DNA of 64,000 nt from Pseudomonas spelaei (GTDB lineage Bacteria > Pseudomonadota > Gammaproteobacteria > Pseudomonadales > Pseudomonadaceae). A model generated the notes under the pieces. It was not told where the DNA came from. It worked only from the letters and a program-made list of their open reading frames with translations, and did not search any database. Shown piece by piece: positions 57,228 through 64,000 of the stretch. Position 1 is the stretch's first letter, and each line of letters begins with the position of its first letter. The position numbers were made by a program, and so were the translations under genes. Location: contig NZ_WNNK01000006.1 in assembly GCF_009724245.1 (NCBI RefSeq), positions 1 to 64,000 of the forward strand, given 5' to 3'.

Positions 57228-59131
57228 CAGCCCAGAACCTCGGCCAGGTTGCCTTTGGATTCCAGCCAGCTCTTGCGATCCGGAGCACGCTTCTTGGCCA
57301 GCAGCATGTCCATCATTTCCGAAGTGGCGGCGAAGTCTTCCAGGGTCAACTGCACCAGGCGCCGAGTGTTCGGGTCCATGGTGGTTTCCCGCAATTGCGG
57401 CGGATTCATCTCGCCCAGACCTTTAAATCGGGTAACTTGCGGCTTGCCGCGTTTCTTCTCGGCCACCAGGCGATCGAGGATGCCATCGCGCTCGGCTTCG
57501 TCCAGGGCGTAGAAAATTTCCTTGCCCAGGTCGATCCGGTACAGCGGCGGCATGGCGACATAGACGTGACCGGCATCCACCAACGGGCGGAAGTGCTGGA
57601 CGAACAGCGCACAGAGCAAGGTCGCGATGTGCAGACCGTCGGAGTCGGCGTCGGCAAGGATGCAGATCTTGCCGTAGCGCAGTTGGCTCATGTCCGCCGC
57701 GCCTGGGTCGACACCGATGGCCACGGCGATGTTGTGTACTTCCTGGCTGGCCAGCACTTCGCTGCCGTCGACTTCCCAGGTGTTGAGGATCTTGCCGCGC
57801 AACGGCAGGATCGCCTGGAACTCCTTGTCCCGCGCTTGCTTGGCGGAACCACCGGCAGAATCACCTTCCACCAGGAACAGCTCGGAACGCATCGGGTCCT
57901 GCCCGGCGCAATCCGCCAGCTTGCCCGGCAGTGCCGGGCCCTGGGTGATGCGCTTGCGTTCAACTTTTTTGCTGGCTTTCAGACGACGGCCAGCGTTGTT
58001 GATCGCCAACTCAGCCAGGGCCAGGCCCAGTTCCGGATGCTCATTGAGCCACAGGCTGAAAGCGTCCTTGACCACACCCGAGACAAACGCTGCCGCCTCA
58101 CGGGACGACAGGCGCTCCTTGGTCTGGCCGGAGAATTGTGGCTCCTGCATTTTCATCGACAGAACGAACGCGATCCGCTCCCAGACGTCTTCCGGCGCCA
58201 GCTTCACGCCACGCGGCAACAGGCTGCGGTATTCGCAGAATTCACGCATGGCATCCAGCAAGCCCTGGCGCAAACCGTTGACGTGAGTACCACCCTGGGC
58301 TGTCGGGATCAGGTTGACGTAGCTTTCCTGAACACTGTCGCCACCTTCGGGCAGCCACAGCAGGGCCCAGTCCACGGCCTCTTTATTACCGGCCAGGCTG
58401 CCACAGAACGGCTCGTTGGGCAGGCGTTCGAATTCGGCGACGGAGTCTTCCAGGTAGGAGCGCAGGCCGTCTTCGTAATGCCACTCGACTTTCTCGCCGG
58501 TGCCTTTGTCTTCAAAGCTGACCAGCAGCCCCGGGCACAATACAGCCTTGGCCTTGAGCACGTGCTTGAGGCGGCTGATGGAAAATTTCGGTGAGTCGAA
58601 ATATTTCGGGTCGGGAGCGAAGTAAACGCTGGTCCCGGTGTTGCGCTTGCCAACGGTGCCGACCACTTCCAGGTCGGTGGCCTTGTAGCCGTCGGCGAAG
58701 GTCATCTGGTATTCGTTGCCGTCGCGCTTGACCTTGACCGTGACCTGCGTCGACAGGGCGTTGACCACGGAAATACCCACACCGTGCAAGCCACCGGAGA
58801 ACTGGTAGTTCTTGTTGGAGAACTTGCCACCGGCGTGCAGCTTGGTGAGGATCAGCTCGACGCCCGACACACCCTCTTCCGGGTGGATGTCCACCGGCAT
58901 GCCGCGACCATCGTCGCTGACTTCCAGGGAGTGGTCGGCGTGAAGGATGACTTGTACCGACTTGGCGTGCCCGGCCAAGGCTTCGTCGACGCTGTTGTCG
59001 ATGACTTCCTGGGCAAGGTGGTTCGGCCGACTGGTGTCGGTGTACATGCCGGGGCGTTTGCGCACCGGGTCGAGGCCCGAGAGGACTTCGATGGCGTCGG
59101 CGTTATAAGAGCTAGCGCTGGGAGTGGCCAT
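57227..59131 (-). CDS. parE: DNA topoisomerase IV subunit B
   Basis: ParE is the ATPase subunit of topoisomerase IV. The 634-aa protein has the GHKL ATPase (EVIDNSVDEALAGHAK; GGLHGVGISVVNALS), the transducer, and the TOPRIM metal site (EGDSAGGSAKQARDK; ILADADSDGLHI). The conserved IDNSVDEA Asn coordinates Mg-ATP. It follows the YqiA-like gene after 44 bases and precedes the phytase-like gene with a TGATG junction. Confidence 0.97.
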   Translation of the reverse strand: MATPSASSYNADAIEVLSGLDPVRKRPGMYTDTSRPNHLAQEVIDNSVDEALAGHAKSVQVILHADHSLEVSDDGRGMPVDIHPEEGVSGVELILTKLHAGGKFSNKNYQFSGGLHGVGISVVNALSTQVTVKVKRDGNEYQMTFADGYKATDLEVVGTVGKRNTGTSVYFAPDPKYFDSPKFSISRLKHVLKAKAVLCPGLLVSFEDKGTGEKVEWHYEDGLRSYLEDSVAEFERLPNEPFCGSLAGNKEAVDWALLWLPEGGDSVQESYVNLIPTAQGGTHVNGLRQGLLDAMREFCEYRSLLPRGVKLAPEDVWERIAFVLSMKMQEPQFSGQTKERLSSREAAAFVSGVVKDAFSLWLNEHPELGLALAELAINNAGRRLKASKKVERKRITQGPALPGKLADCAGQDPMRSELFLVEGDSAGGSAKQARDKEFQAILPLRGKILNTWEVDGSEVLASQEVHNIAVAIGVDPGAADMSQLRYGKICILADADSDGLHIATLLCALFVQHFRPLVDAGHVYVAMPPLYRIDLGKEIFYALDEAERDGILDRLVAEKKRGKPQVTRFKGLGEMNPPQLRETTMDPNTRRLVQLTLEDFAATSEMMDMLLAKKRAPDRKSWLESKGNLAEVLG

Positions 59132-59175
59132 GGGGTCTCGTCGTGAGTCGTTCGATTAAAAAGTAACCTGCGGTT

Positions 59176-59784
59176 TCACAGTGCTGTGAAATCGAAGGAT
59201 TGATACTGATCGGCGCCAATGCCGGCAAAACTCAACAGCGCCGGTAGCTGCCGGGCAAACCCCTGATAACCATGATCGCCACCGGCCTGGATGCGCAAGG
59301 CACAGGCCCGGTAATACTGCTGGGCGAGACGATAATCCAGTGTTTCATCCCCGGTCTGCAACCACACCTGATAACGCTGTGCGTCCTGGGGCGCCGGGAT
59401 TTCCAGCTCGGCCAGGGCTGCGACGTGATCATGGGTCAGTTCCCAGGTTTCATCGGTGTAGAGGTTCTTCTGGGTGCCCAGGTAACCGTCGAACATCCGA
59501 TGGGGGCTGACCGCAGGGTTGACCAGCAAGGCATTGAGGCCATGGCGCTCGGCAAGATGAGTTGCATAGTAGCCGCCGAGTGAGCTGCCGACCAGCAGTG
59601 GCCGGCCCATCTCGCTGATGGCCTGTTCCAGCTGGGCTATCGCCTGACGCGGGTGGTGATGCAGGGCCGGCACGCACAATTGATCAGCCAGACCGAGGCT
59701 GTCCATCACGGTGATCAGTTGGCGGGCCTTGTTGGAGGCCGGCGCGCTGTTGAAACCGTGGATATACAAGATCGAAGCGGACAT
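59176..59784 (-). CDS. YqiA-type alpha/beta hydrolase
   Basis: A 202-aa cytoplasmic esterase with IHGFNSAP near the N-terminus (oxyanion loop) and the nucleophile elbow GSSLGGYYA. E. coli YqiA, also encoded beside parE and cpdA, has short-chain acyl-CoA and ester hydrolase activity. The active Ser is in GSSLGG; the natural substrate is unknown. Confidence 0.88.
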   Translation of the reverse strand: MSASILYIHGFNSAPASNKARQLITVMDSLGLADQLCVPALHHHPRQAIAQLEQAISEMGRPLLVGSSLGGYYATHLAERHGLNALLVNPAVSPHRMFDGYLGTQKNLYTDETWELTHDHVAALAELEIPAPQDAQRYQVWLQTGDETLDYRLAQQYYRACALRIQAGGDHGYQGFARQLPALLSFAGIGADQYQSFDFTAL

Positions 59785-59867
59785 TCCGGGTCCTCTGTGG
59801 GGCTGCCAAAGAGGCGCAGTTTACAGGGAACAACGGGCTCGGTCTCTCCACGCACCACCAATCACCT

Positions 59868-59954
59868 GTGGGAGCTGGCTTGCCTGCGATGGCGGTAGGC
59901 CAGAATACCCGGCAGCGACTGTCACGCCGCCATCGCAGGCAAGCCAGCTCCCAC
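59868..59954. repeat. REP pair (inverted)
   Basis: GTGGGAGCTGGCTTGCCTGC and an inverted CATCGCAGGCAAGCCAGCTC core, about 40 bases apart, between cpdA and the YqiA-like gene. Confidence 0.85.
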
Positions 59955-59960
59955 ATTTAA

Positions 59961-60812
59961 TCAGTAGCCATTGCTACCGTAATCCACCTGGAACACGAAG
60001 CCTTCGACCCGCTCCACACCGGTTTCCAACCGCCCGTCGGCATGCAGCCGCAGCCAGCGGTAGCCTGGTGCCTCCTCGCTGACCTTGAAATCCTCACTGC
60101 CTGGCGCAAATTGAATGCACGTAGAAGGCGACGCCAGCAAGCGCACGCCGTTGCGTTCACGGTCGATTTCCTGATGAACATGCCCCCAGAGCACTGCTTT
60201 CACTTGGGGAAAGCGATCCAGCACAGCAAACAGCGCCTCGGGATTGCGCAGGCCGATGGGCTCCATCCAGGCGCAACCGATAGACACCGGATGATGGTGG
60301 AAACACACCAGATGATGACGGGTTGGCGCTTCGCTCAAGGATTGCGCGAGCAATTGCAGTTGCCGGTCCTGCAAATACCCCGGCACCGAGCCTGGCACGG
60401 CGGAATCCAGCAAGGTGATGCGCCAGTTGCCCACATCCACCACCGGTTCGAGCAACGCGCTGTTGATCGCGGCGTGCGCCATGATCTGGGGTTCATCGTG
60501 ATTGCCCGGAATCCAGCGCGCTGGCGCCGGGATTTGCCGGGTCATGTCACGAAACGCCTGGTAAGACGCCAGCGTACCGTCCTGGGACAGATCGCCGGTG
60601 GCCAGCAGCAAGTCGATTTTCGGCTGCCGGGCCAGTACCCGGTCGATGACCCGTTGCAGGCTGTCGCGGGTATTCATGCCCAGCAGCTGAGTGTCGGCCT
60701 CGGCAAACAGGTGGCTGTCGGACAGTTGCACCAGCAACGCCGCAGCGTCAGGGTTCAAAGTGGATACGCTCGGCAAGGCGTTCTCCCAGGGCGTGATCAC
60801 AGGAATGGACAT
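59961..60812 (-). CDS. cpdA: 3',5'-cyclic-AMP phosphodiesterase
   Basis: CpdA lowers cAMP, which in Pseudomonas acts through Vfr. The 283-aa calcineurin-like enzyme has metal-binding motifs DSHL (D32, H34), GDLSQDG (D74), GNHDE (N104, H105), CFHHHP and GHVHQE. The ATG at 60812 is preferred because homologues begin with MS and the N-terminal LVQLSDSHL follows at the usual distance. Upstream is the DUF1249 gene. Confidence 0.93.
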   Translation of the reverse strand: MSIPVITPWENALPSVSTLNPDAAALLVQLSDSHLFAEADTQLLGMNTRDSLQRVIDRVLARQPKIDLLLATGDLSQDGTLASYQAFRDMTRQIPAPARWIPGNHDEPQIMAHAAINSALLEPVVDVGNWRITLLDSAVPGSVPGYLQDRQLQLLAQSLSEAPTRHHLVCFHHHPVSIGCAWMEPIGLRNPEALFAVLDRFPQVKAVLWGHVHQEIDRERNGVRLLASPSTCIQFAPGSEDFKVSEEAPGYRWLRLHADGRLETGVERVEGFVFQVDYGSNGY

Positions 60813-60876
60813 TAGGCGCAATTATGCTGGGGCAGGACACAAAGAGGAAATCCAAGGAAGCAGACGCAGTTCACAT

Positions 60877-61326
60877 CTATCGAACGACTTCAAACTCGTG
60901 GCCCAGTGCCAGGCAATGACTCAACCATTCACCCAGGAACACATTGAGCTGTGCTTTCTCATCGGGCTGGTGCATGAACACATTGGGGTAAGGATAGATG
61001 CTGCGAAAGCGTCGCGCATGCTCGGCACTGACCACTTCGGCCATGCGCGCGTCGTGGTACACCTGAACCTCCAACTGCGGCACCGGCAGCCAGGGCAGGC
61101 TGTGCTCCTGACGCACCCGTAACGTTGTGGTGTACGGGCAGGCAAGCACGACCTCCAGGGTCAGCACGCCGAGCATCTGGTCCCCGCGGGTCACCGCAAT
61201 GCGCCGCGCCTCAGGGGTATGGCGCATGTCCGGCAGCAGCCGCATCAGCCGTGCATAGTTGGCCTCGCAGGCTGCTTGCAGCCCGATCAGGTCAACCCGA
61301 TATCGCTCCCGTGCCTTTACTGCCAT
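60877..61326 (-). CDS. DUF1249 protein (YqiB-like)
   Basis: A 149-aa cytoplasmic protein of the DUF1249/YqiB family, unknown in function, always near nudF-cpdA-parE in gammaproteobacteria. It shows PYTTTLRVRQE and LEVQVYHDARMAEV. Its ATG overlaps the end of nudF by 10 bases, and GAGGG lies just upstream. Confidence 0.88.
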   Translation of the reverse strand: MAVKARERYRVDLIGLQAACEANYARLMRLLPDMRHTPEARRIAVTRGDQMLGVLTLEVVLACPYTTTLRVRQEHSLPWLPVPQLEVQVYHDARMAEVVSAEHARRFRSIYPYPNVFMHQPDEKAQLNVFLGEWLSHCLALGHEFEVVR

Positions 61327-61934
61327 AACCCCCTCACTTCCGCGCGATTAAGCGCAAGCCATTGCAGGGCGATAATGCTGGCTGCGTTGGAAATTTTCCC
61401 GTCACGTACCGCTTGCAGGGCATCTTCGAAGGCCCAGACGGTGACGCGAATGTCTTCTGCTTCCTCTTCCAGTCCATGGACGCCACCTGCCCCGCTGCTG
61501 TCGCAACGCCCCAGGAACAGATGAACAAATTCGGTACTGCCGCCCGGCGAAGGGAAATACTGGGTGATTGGCCACAACGCAGAGAAGGTCAGTCCAGCTT
61601 CCTCTTCAGCTTCGCGGTGTGCAACCTCCTCCGGTTGCTCATCCTTGTCGATCAGGCCGGCGACCATTTCGATCAGCCATGGGTTGTCGGTACGCCCCAT
61701 GGCGCCGACACGGAACTGTTCGATCAACACCACTTCATCGCGCTGCGGATCGTAAGGCAGCACGCACACCGCATCATGGCGGACAAAGACTTCACGATTG
61801 AGCTCACGGCTCATGCCGCCGTCAAACTTTTCGTGGCGCAGCTTCAGCCGATCGAGCTTGTAGAAGCCCTTGTAGGCATTCTCGCGCTGAACCACTTCAA
61901 TCTTGCTCGGCGTCGATTTCGCAATGTCCGTCAT
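61317..61934 (-). CDS. nudF: ADP-ribose pyrophosphatase
   Basis: NudF hydrolyses ADP-ribose to AMP and ribose 5-phosphate. The 205-aa protein has a complete Nudix box with the GX5EX7REUXEEXGU spacing (GLIDKDE...REAEEEAGL). ATG at 61934 (MTDIAKST) is preferred to the TTG two codons upstream. It heads the run nudF-DUF1249-cpdA-yqiA-like-parE on the minus strand. Confidence 0.92.
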   Translation of the reverse strand: MTDIAKSTPSKIEVVQRENAYKGFYKLDRLKLRHEKFDGGMSRELNREVFVRHDAVCVLPYDPQRDEVVLIEQFRVGAMGRTDNPWLIEMVAGLIDKDEQPEEVAHREAEEEAGLTFSALWPITQYFPSPGGSTEFVHLFLGRCDSSGAGGVHGLEEEAEDIRVTVWAFEDALQAVRDGKISNAASIIALQWLALNRAEVRGLWQ

Positions 61935-62159
61935 ACTCAACCTCGTTTATTGCCTGGCGGTGTCGAGGCAGCCCTCGAGATCGCGCCATCCTAACGCGCT
62001 CCCGCCCCAGGATGCAGCCCCTTTCCAGTTGCCGGGATGGACGGCGGGCGTCAAACTCACTCTAATCAGCTTAGTGGCGAACTGACGGCCCTGTTGGTAG
62101 TCGAAGCTCCACATTTTCACCTTTCCTCCTGATTTCTCTAGAAGGCACGAAGGACGCAC

Positions 62160-62906
62160 ATGTCGCTTTTAAAAATCGCCTCCATGGCTTGTATTGCCCT
62201 GACCCTCGGCGCTTGCCAGAGCCTGTTCCAGCCCAGCTACCTCAAGCCTTTGGACACCACTTCCGACGCCTCGGAGCAAATCAAGCCTGGCTGCAGCAGC
62301 CCGGATTGCCCGCTGGTGAACATCGATACCGTGCATTTCCCCACCGAGCCACAACTCGACACCGTGGTGGAACAACGCCTGCTGCAGATGACCCGCACCT
62401 CGCCCAACGCCAGTGTGCCGGCCAGCCTGAACGCCTACCGGGAAAAGTTTTTGCGTGAGTCGCCCAACCGCAACAGCATGTACTTGCAAGCCAAGGTACG
62501 TGAGCAGCATGACGGACTGGTGATCATCGAAGTGTCCAGTTACCTGGATACCGGTACCGCCCACGGCGACCCGGGACGCGGCTTTATCAACTACTCACGC
62601 CTGCTGCACAAAGAGCTGACCCTGGCCGACATGCTGCTGCCAGGCCAGGAAGATGCCTTCTGGAGAACCGCGAAAGTGGCCCACAACAGCTGGCTGATCA
62701 GTTCGCAAATGGACCGTGACCCGGAATTCGTGAAGAACTGGCCCTTCCAGAAAACCCCGAATGTGGCGTTGACCAGCACCGGGGTAGTCCTCAAGTACAA
62801 CGTCACCACCATTGCACCTTATGCGTTGGGGCTGATCGAAATAACCCTCCCCTACGCGCGGCTCAGCGGTGTAATCAAGCCTGAACTGGTGCCTGCGCAC
62901 CACTGA
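62160..62906 (+). CDS. RsiV-like lipoprotein (DUF3298)
   Basis: A 248-aa exported protein with a lipobox LGAC (cysteine at about residue 19) and a DUF3298-type body. Relatives include the anti-sigma factor RsiV, whose outer domain binds lysozyme, but this protein has no cytoplasmic anti-sigma part, so it is only a stand-alone domain. GAAGGA precedes the ATG. The 225-base gap before it shows no other gene. Confidence 0.78.
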   Translation: MSLLKIASMACIALTLGACQSLFQPSYLKPLDTTSDASEQIKPGCSSPDCPLVNIDTVHFPTEPQLDTVVEQRLLQMTRTSPNASVPASLNAYREKFLRESPNRNSMYLQAKVREQHDGLVIIEVSSYLDTGTAHGDPGRGFINYSRLLHKELTLADMLLPGQEDAFWRTAKVAHNSWLISSQMDRDPEFVKNWPFQKTPNVALTSTGVVLKYNVTTIAPYALGLIEITLPYARLSGVIKPELVPAHH

Positions 62907-64000
62907 AGGCCCGGCCCAGGATAAATTGCAGCAGCCCTGCCAGCACCAGTGCCGGCAGGGTCGCGCCGATATCCGGGTACAGATTGGCCAGCAGGTGATA
63001 GGTGCTGATGCCTCCGAGCCAGGCCAGTAACGCCGGCCAGCGCAAGCTCGCCACCACCGTCGAGCCACGGCGGCGCAGGATAAAGTGATCCACCAGCACC
63101 ACACCGAACAGCGGCGCGAACACCGAACCGATCAACAGCAAGAAATTCTGATACTGCGCCAGCGGTGCCAGACAGGCGATCAGGGTGCAGATGAAACCGA
63201 TAGCCAACGCCAGGTGCTCGACTTTCAAACGCAACAGAATCCCGCTGGACACCGCTGCCGAGTGAATATCGGCGAATGCGTTTTCTGATTCATCCAGCAA
63301 AATCAGCAGCAGCGGAATCCCCAGGCCGGCGCCGGCCAACGCCAGAAGTAGCGCATTCACTTCGCCGCTCGGCGCAAAGGCCAGAGTGTAGGCCACGCCC
63401 AGGCTCATCAGCCAGAAATTACCGATAAAGAAGCCCAGCGCTGTACCGCCGAAAACGCTTTTCGCACGCTTGCCGAAACGCGAGTAATCGGCAATCAGTG
63501 GCAGCCAGGACAACGGCATGGCGATGGCAATATCAAAGCCTGCGGCAAACGGCATCGAGCCGTCACCACTGCGAGCCCAGAGGGCGGCCAGGTCAGCTTT
63601 GGCGAACAGGTTCCAGGTTAGCCACAAGCAGGCGGCGAGCAGCAGCCAGATACCCCATTTGCGCAGGATTTGTCGCACAAAGGTCAGCGGACCGCTGACA
63701 GCTAATAAGGTGGCGAGGCCGCCGAAGAACACGGTCCAGAGCAGCGGGCTGGCCAACAGGCTGCCTTCGCTGAACGCCCGTGTACCCAGCAAGCTGGCGG
63801 CATCGCGCATCACGATGATTTCGAACGAGCCCCAGCCAATCAGTTGCAGCAGGTTCAGCAGCGCTGGCAGGCTTGCGCCTTTGGAGCCGAGGCTGAGTTT
63901 GAGGGCGGCCATGGAGGACAAGCCGGTGTCGCTGCCGATCACCCCGACGGCGGCGAGCAACAGTACGCCCACCAGAGTGCCAAGGAAAATCGCCAGTAAC
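62875..64000 (-). CDS. cytX: CytX-type hydroxymethylpyrimidine permease, 5' end outside
   Basis: A nucleobase:cation symporter-1 protein with about ten spans in the visible 374 codons. The frame stays open to the right edge, reading ...LLAIFLGTLVGVLLLAAVGVIG, so the start lies beyond the window. CytX proteins import hydroxymethylpyrimidine for thiamine synthesis and are often controlled by a TPP riboswitch, which would be off the edge. The last 32 bases overlap the RsiV-like gene tail to tail. Another NCS1 substrate remains possible. Confidence 0.8.
   Translation of the reverse strand, partial: LLAIFLGTLVGVLLLAAVGVIGSDTGLSSMAALKLSLGSKGASLPALLNLLQLIGWGSFEIIVMRDAASLLGTRAFSEGSLLASPLLWTVFFGGLATLLAVSGPLTFVRQILRKWGIWLLLAACLWLTWNLFAKADLAALWARSGDGSMPFAAGFDIAIAMPLSWLPLIADYSRFGKRAKSVFGGTALGFFIGNFWLMSLGVAYTLAFAPSGEVNALLLALAGAGLGIPLLLILLDESENAFADIHSAAVSSGILLRLKVEHLALAIGFICTLIACLAPLAQYQNFLLLIGSVFAPLFGVVLVDHFILRRRGSTVVASLRWPALLAWLGGISTYHLLANLYPDIGATLPALVLAGLLQFILGRAFSGAQAPVQA

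Noticed and set aside
61947..62159. A 70-codon minus-strand frame between nudF and the RsiV-like gene
   Set aside because: No ribosome site, a composition unlike the neighbours, and it ends exactly against the divergent start. Probably noncoding leader sequence.

Overview
The window is chromosomal DNA from a fluorescent pseudomonad, most likely the Pseudomonas fluorescens complex. This rests on a high-GC core whose gene order resembles the azu to parE segment of P. aeruginosa PAO1 (recalled, not searched), on azurin, RhdA and Pseudomonas-type MutL/ParC, and on many short palindromic REP repeats with GTGGGAGC...GCTTGCC...GCGAT cores typical of this group. No prophage, CRISPR array, rRNA, IS element or integrase is visible.

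Layout. (1) 1-4000: NAD salvage pair pncB-nadE, azurin with an ANR-type box, a LOG-family hydrolase and a 62-aa charged protein. (2) 4100-11000: a three-gene minus-strand cluster (DUF2126 transglutaminase, circularly permuted ATP-grasp/Alpha-E fusion, small transglutaminase), probably an uncharacterised peptide-forming or peptide-modifying system. REP elements with a shared spacer bracket two of the genes. (3) 11190-12570: an AT-richer bicistron of two unrecognised genes overlapping by ATGA, whose products look like a membrane-inserting protein and a four-helix membrane protein; this is the best candidate for something undescribed. (4) 12780-22600: ygiQ, dnaB, the rpsF-rpsR-(DUF2232)-rplI ribosomal operon, rlmB-rnr. 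(5) 22700-25910: two tandemly duplicated tRNA-Leu(CAG) transcription units, then a ferric-type ABC transporter (binding protein plus fused permease, no ATPase gene). (6) 26000-45900: a chemoreceptor with a strong sigma-54 promoter motif, purA, hisZ, the amiB-mutL-miaA-hfq-hflX-hflK-hflC run, tsaE-nnrD, queG, a TRIC-like channel, orn, rsgA, and motAB behind a sigma-28 promoter motif. (7) 46000-64000: an HDOD protein, rhdA, psd, serB and its divergent Smp/AhpA-like neighbour, a PqiC-like lipoprotein, the parE-parC run with two small genes between them, yqiA-like esterase, cpdA, DUF1249, nudF, an RsiV-like lipoprotein, and a CytX-type permease cut by the right edge.

Most of the window is housekeeping: translation and RNA quality control (Hfq, MiaA, HflX, RsgA, RNase R, Orn, RlmB, QueG, TsaE), DNA topology and repair (DnaB, ParC/E, MutL), cell wall and membrane (AmiB, Psd, PqiC), NAD chemistry (PncB, NadE, NnrD, NudF), and motility (MotAB, MCP). 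Translational coupling is common: TGATG, TAATG or ATGA junctions occur at mutL/miaA, hflK/hflC, amiB/mutL, rnr/rlmB, parE/phytase-like, phytase-like/protease, and in both accessory clusters. Intergenic space is compact, and most longer gaps hold a REP pair or a terminator. All readings are by eye; no database search or folding program was run.
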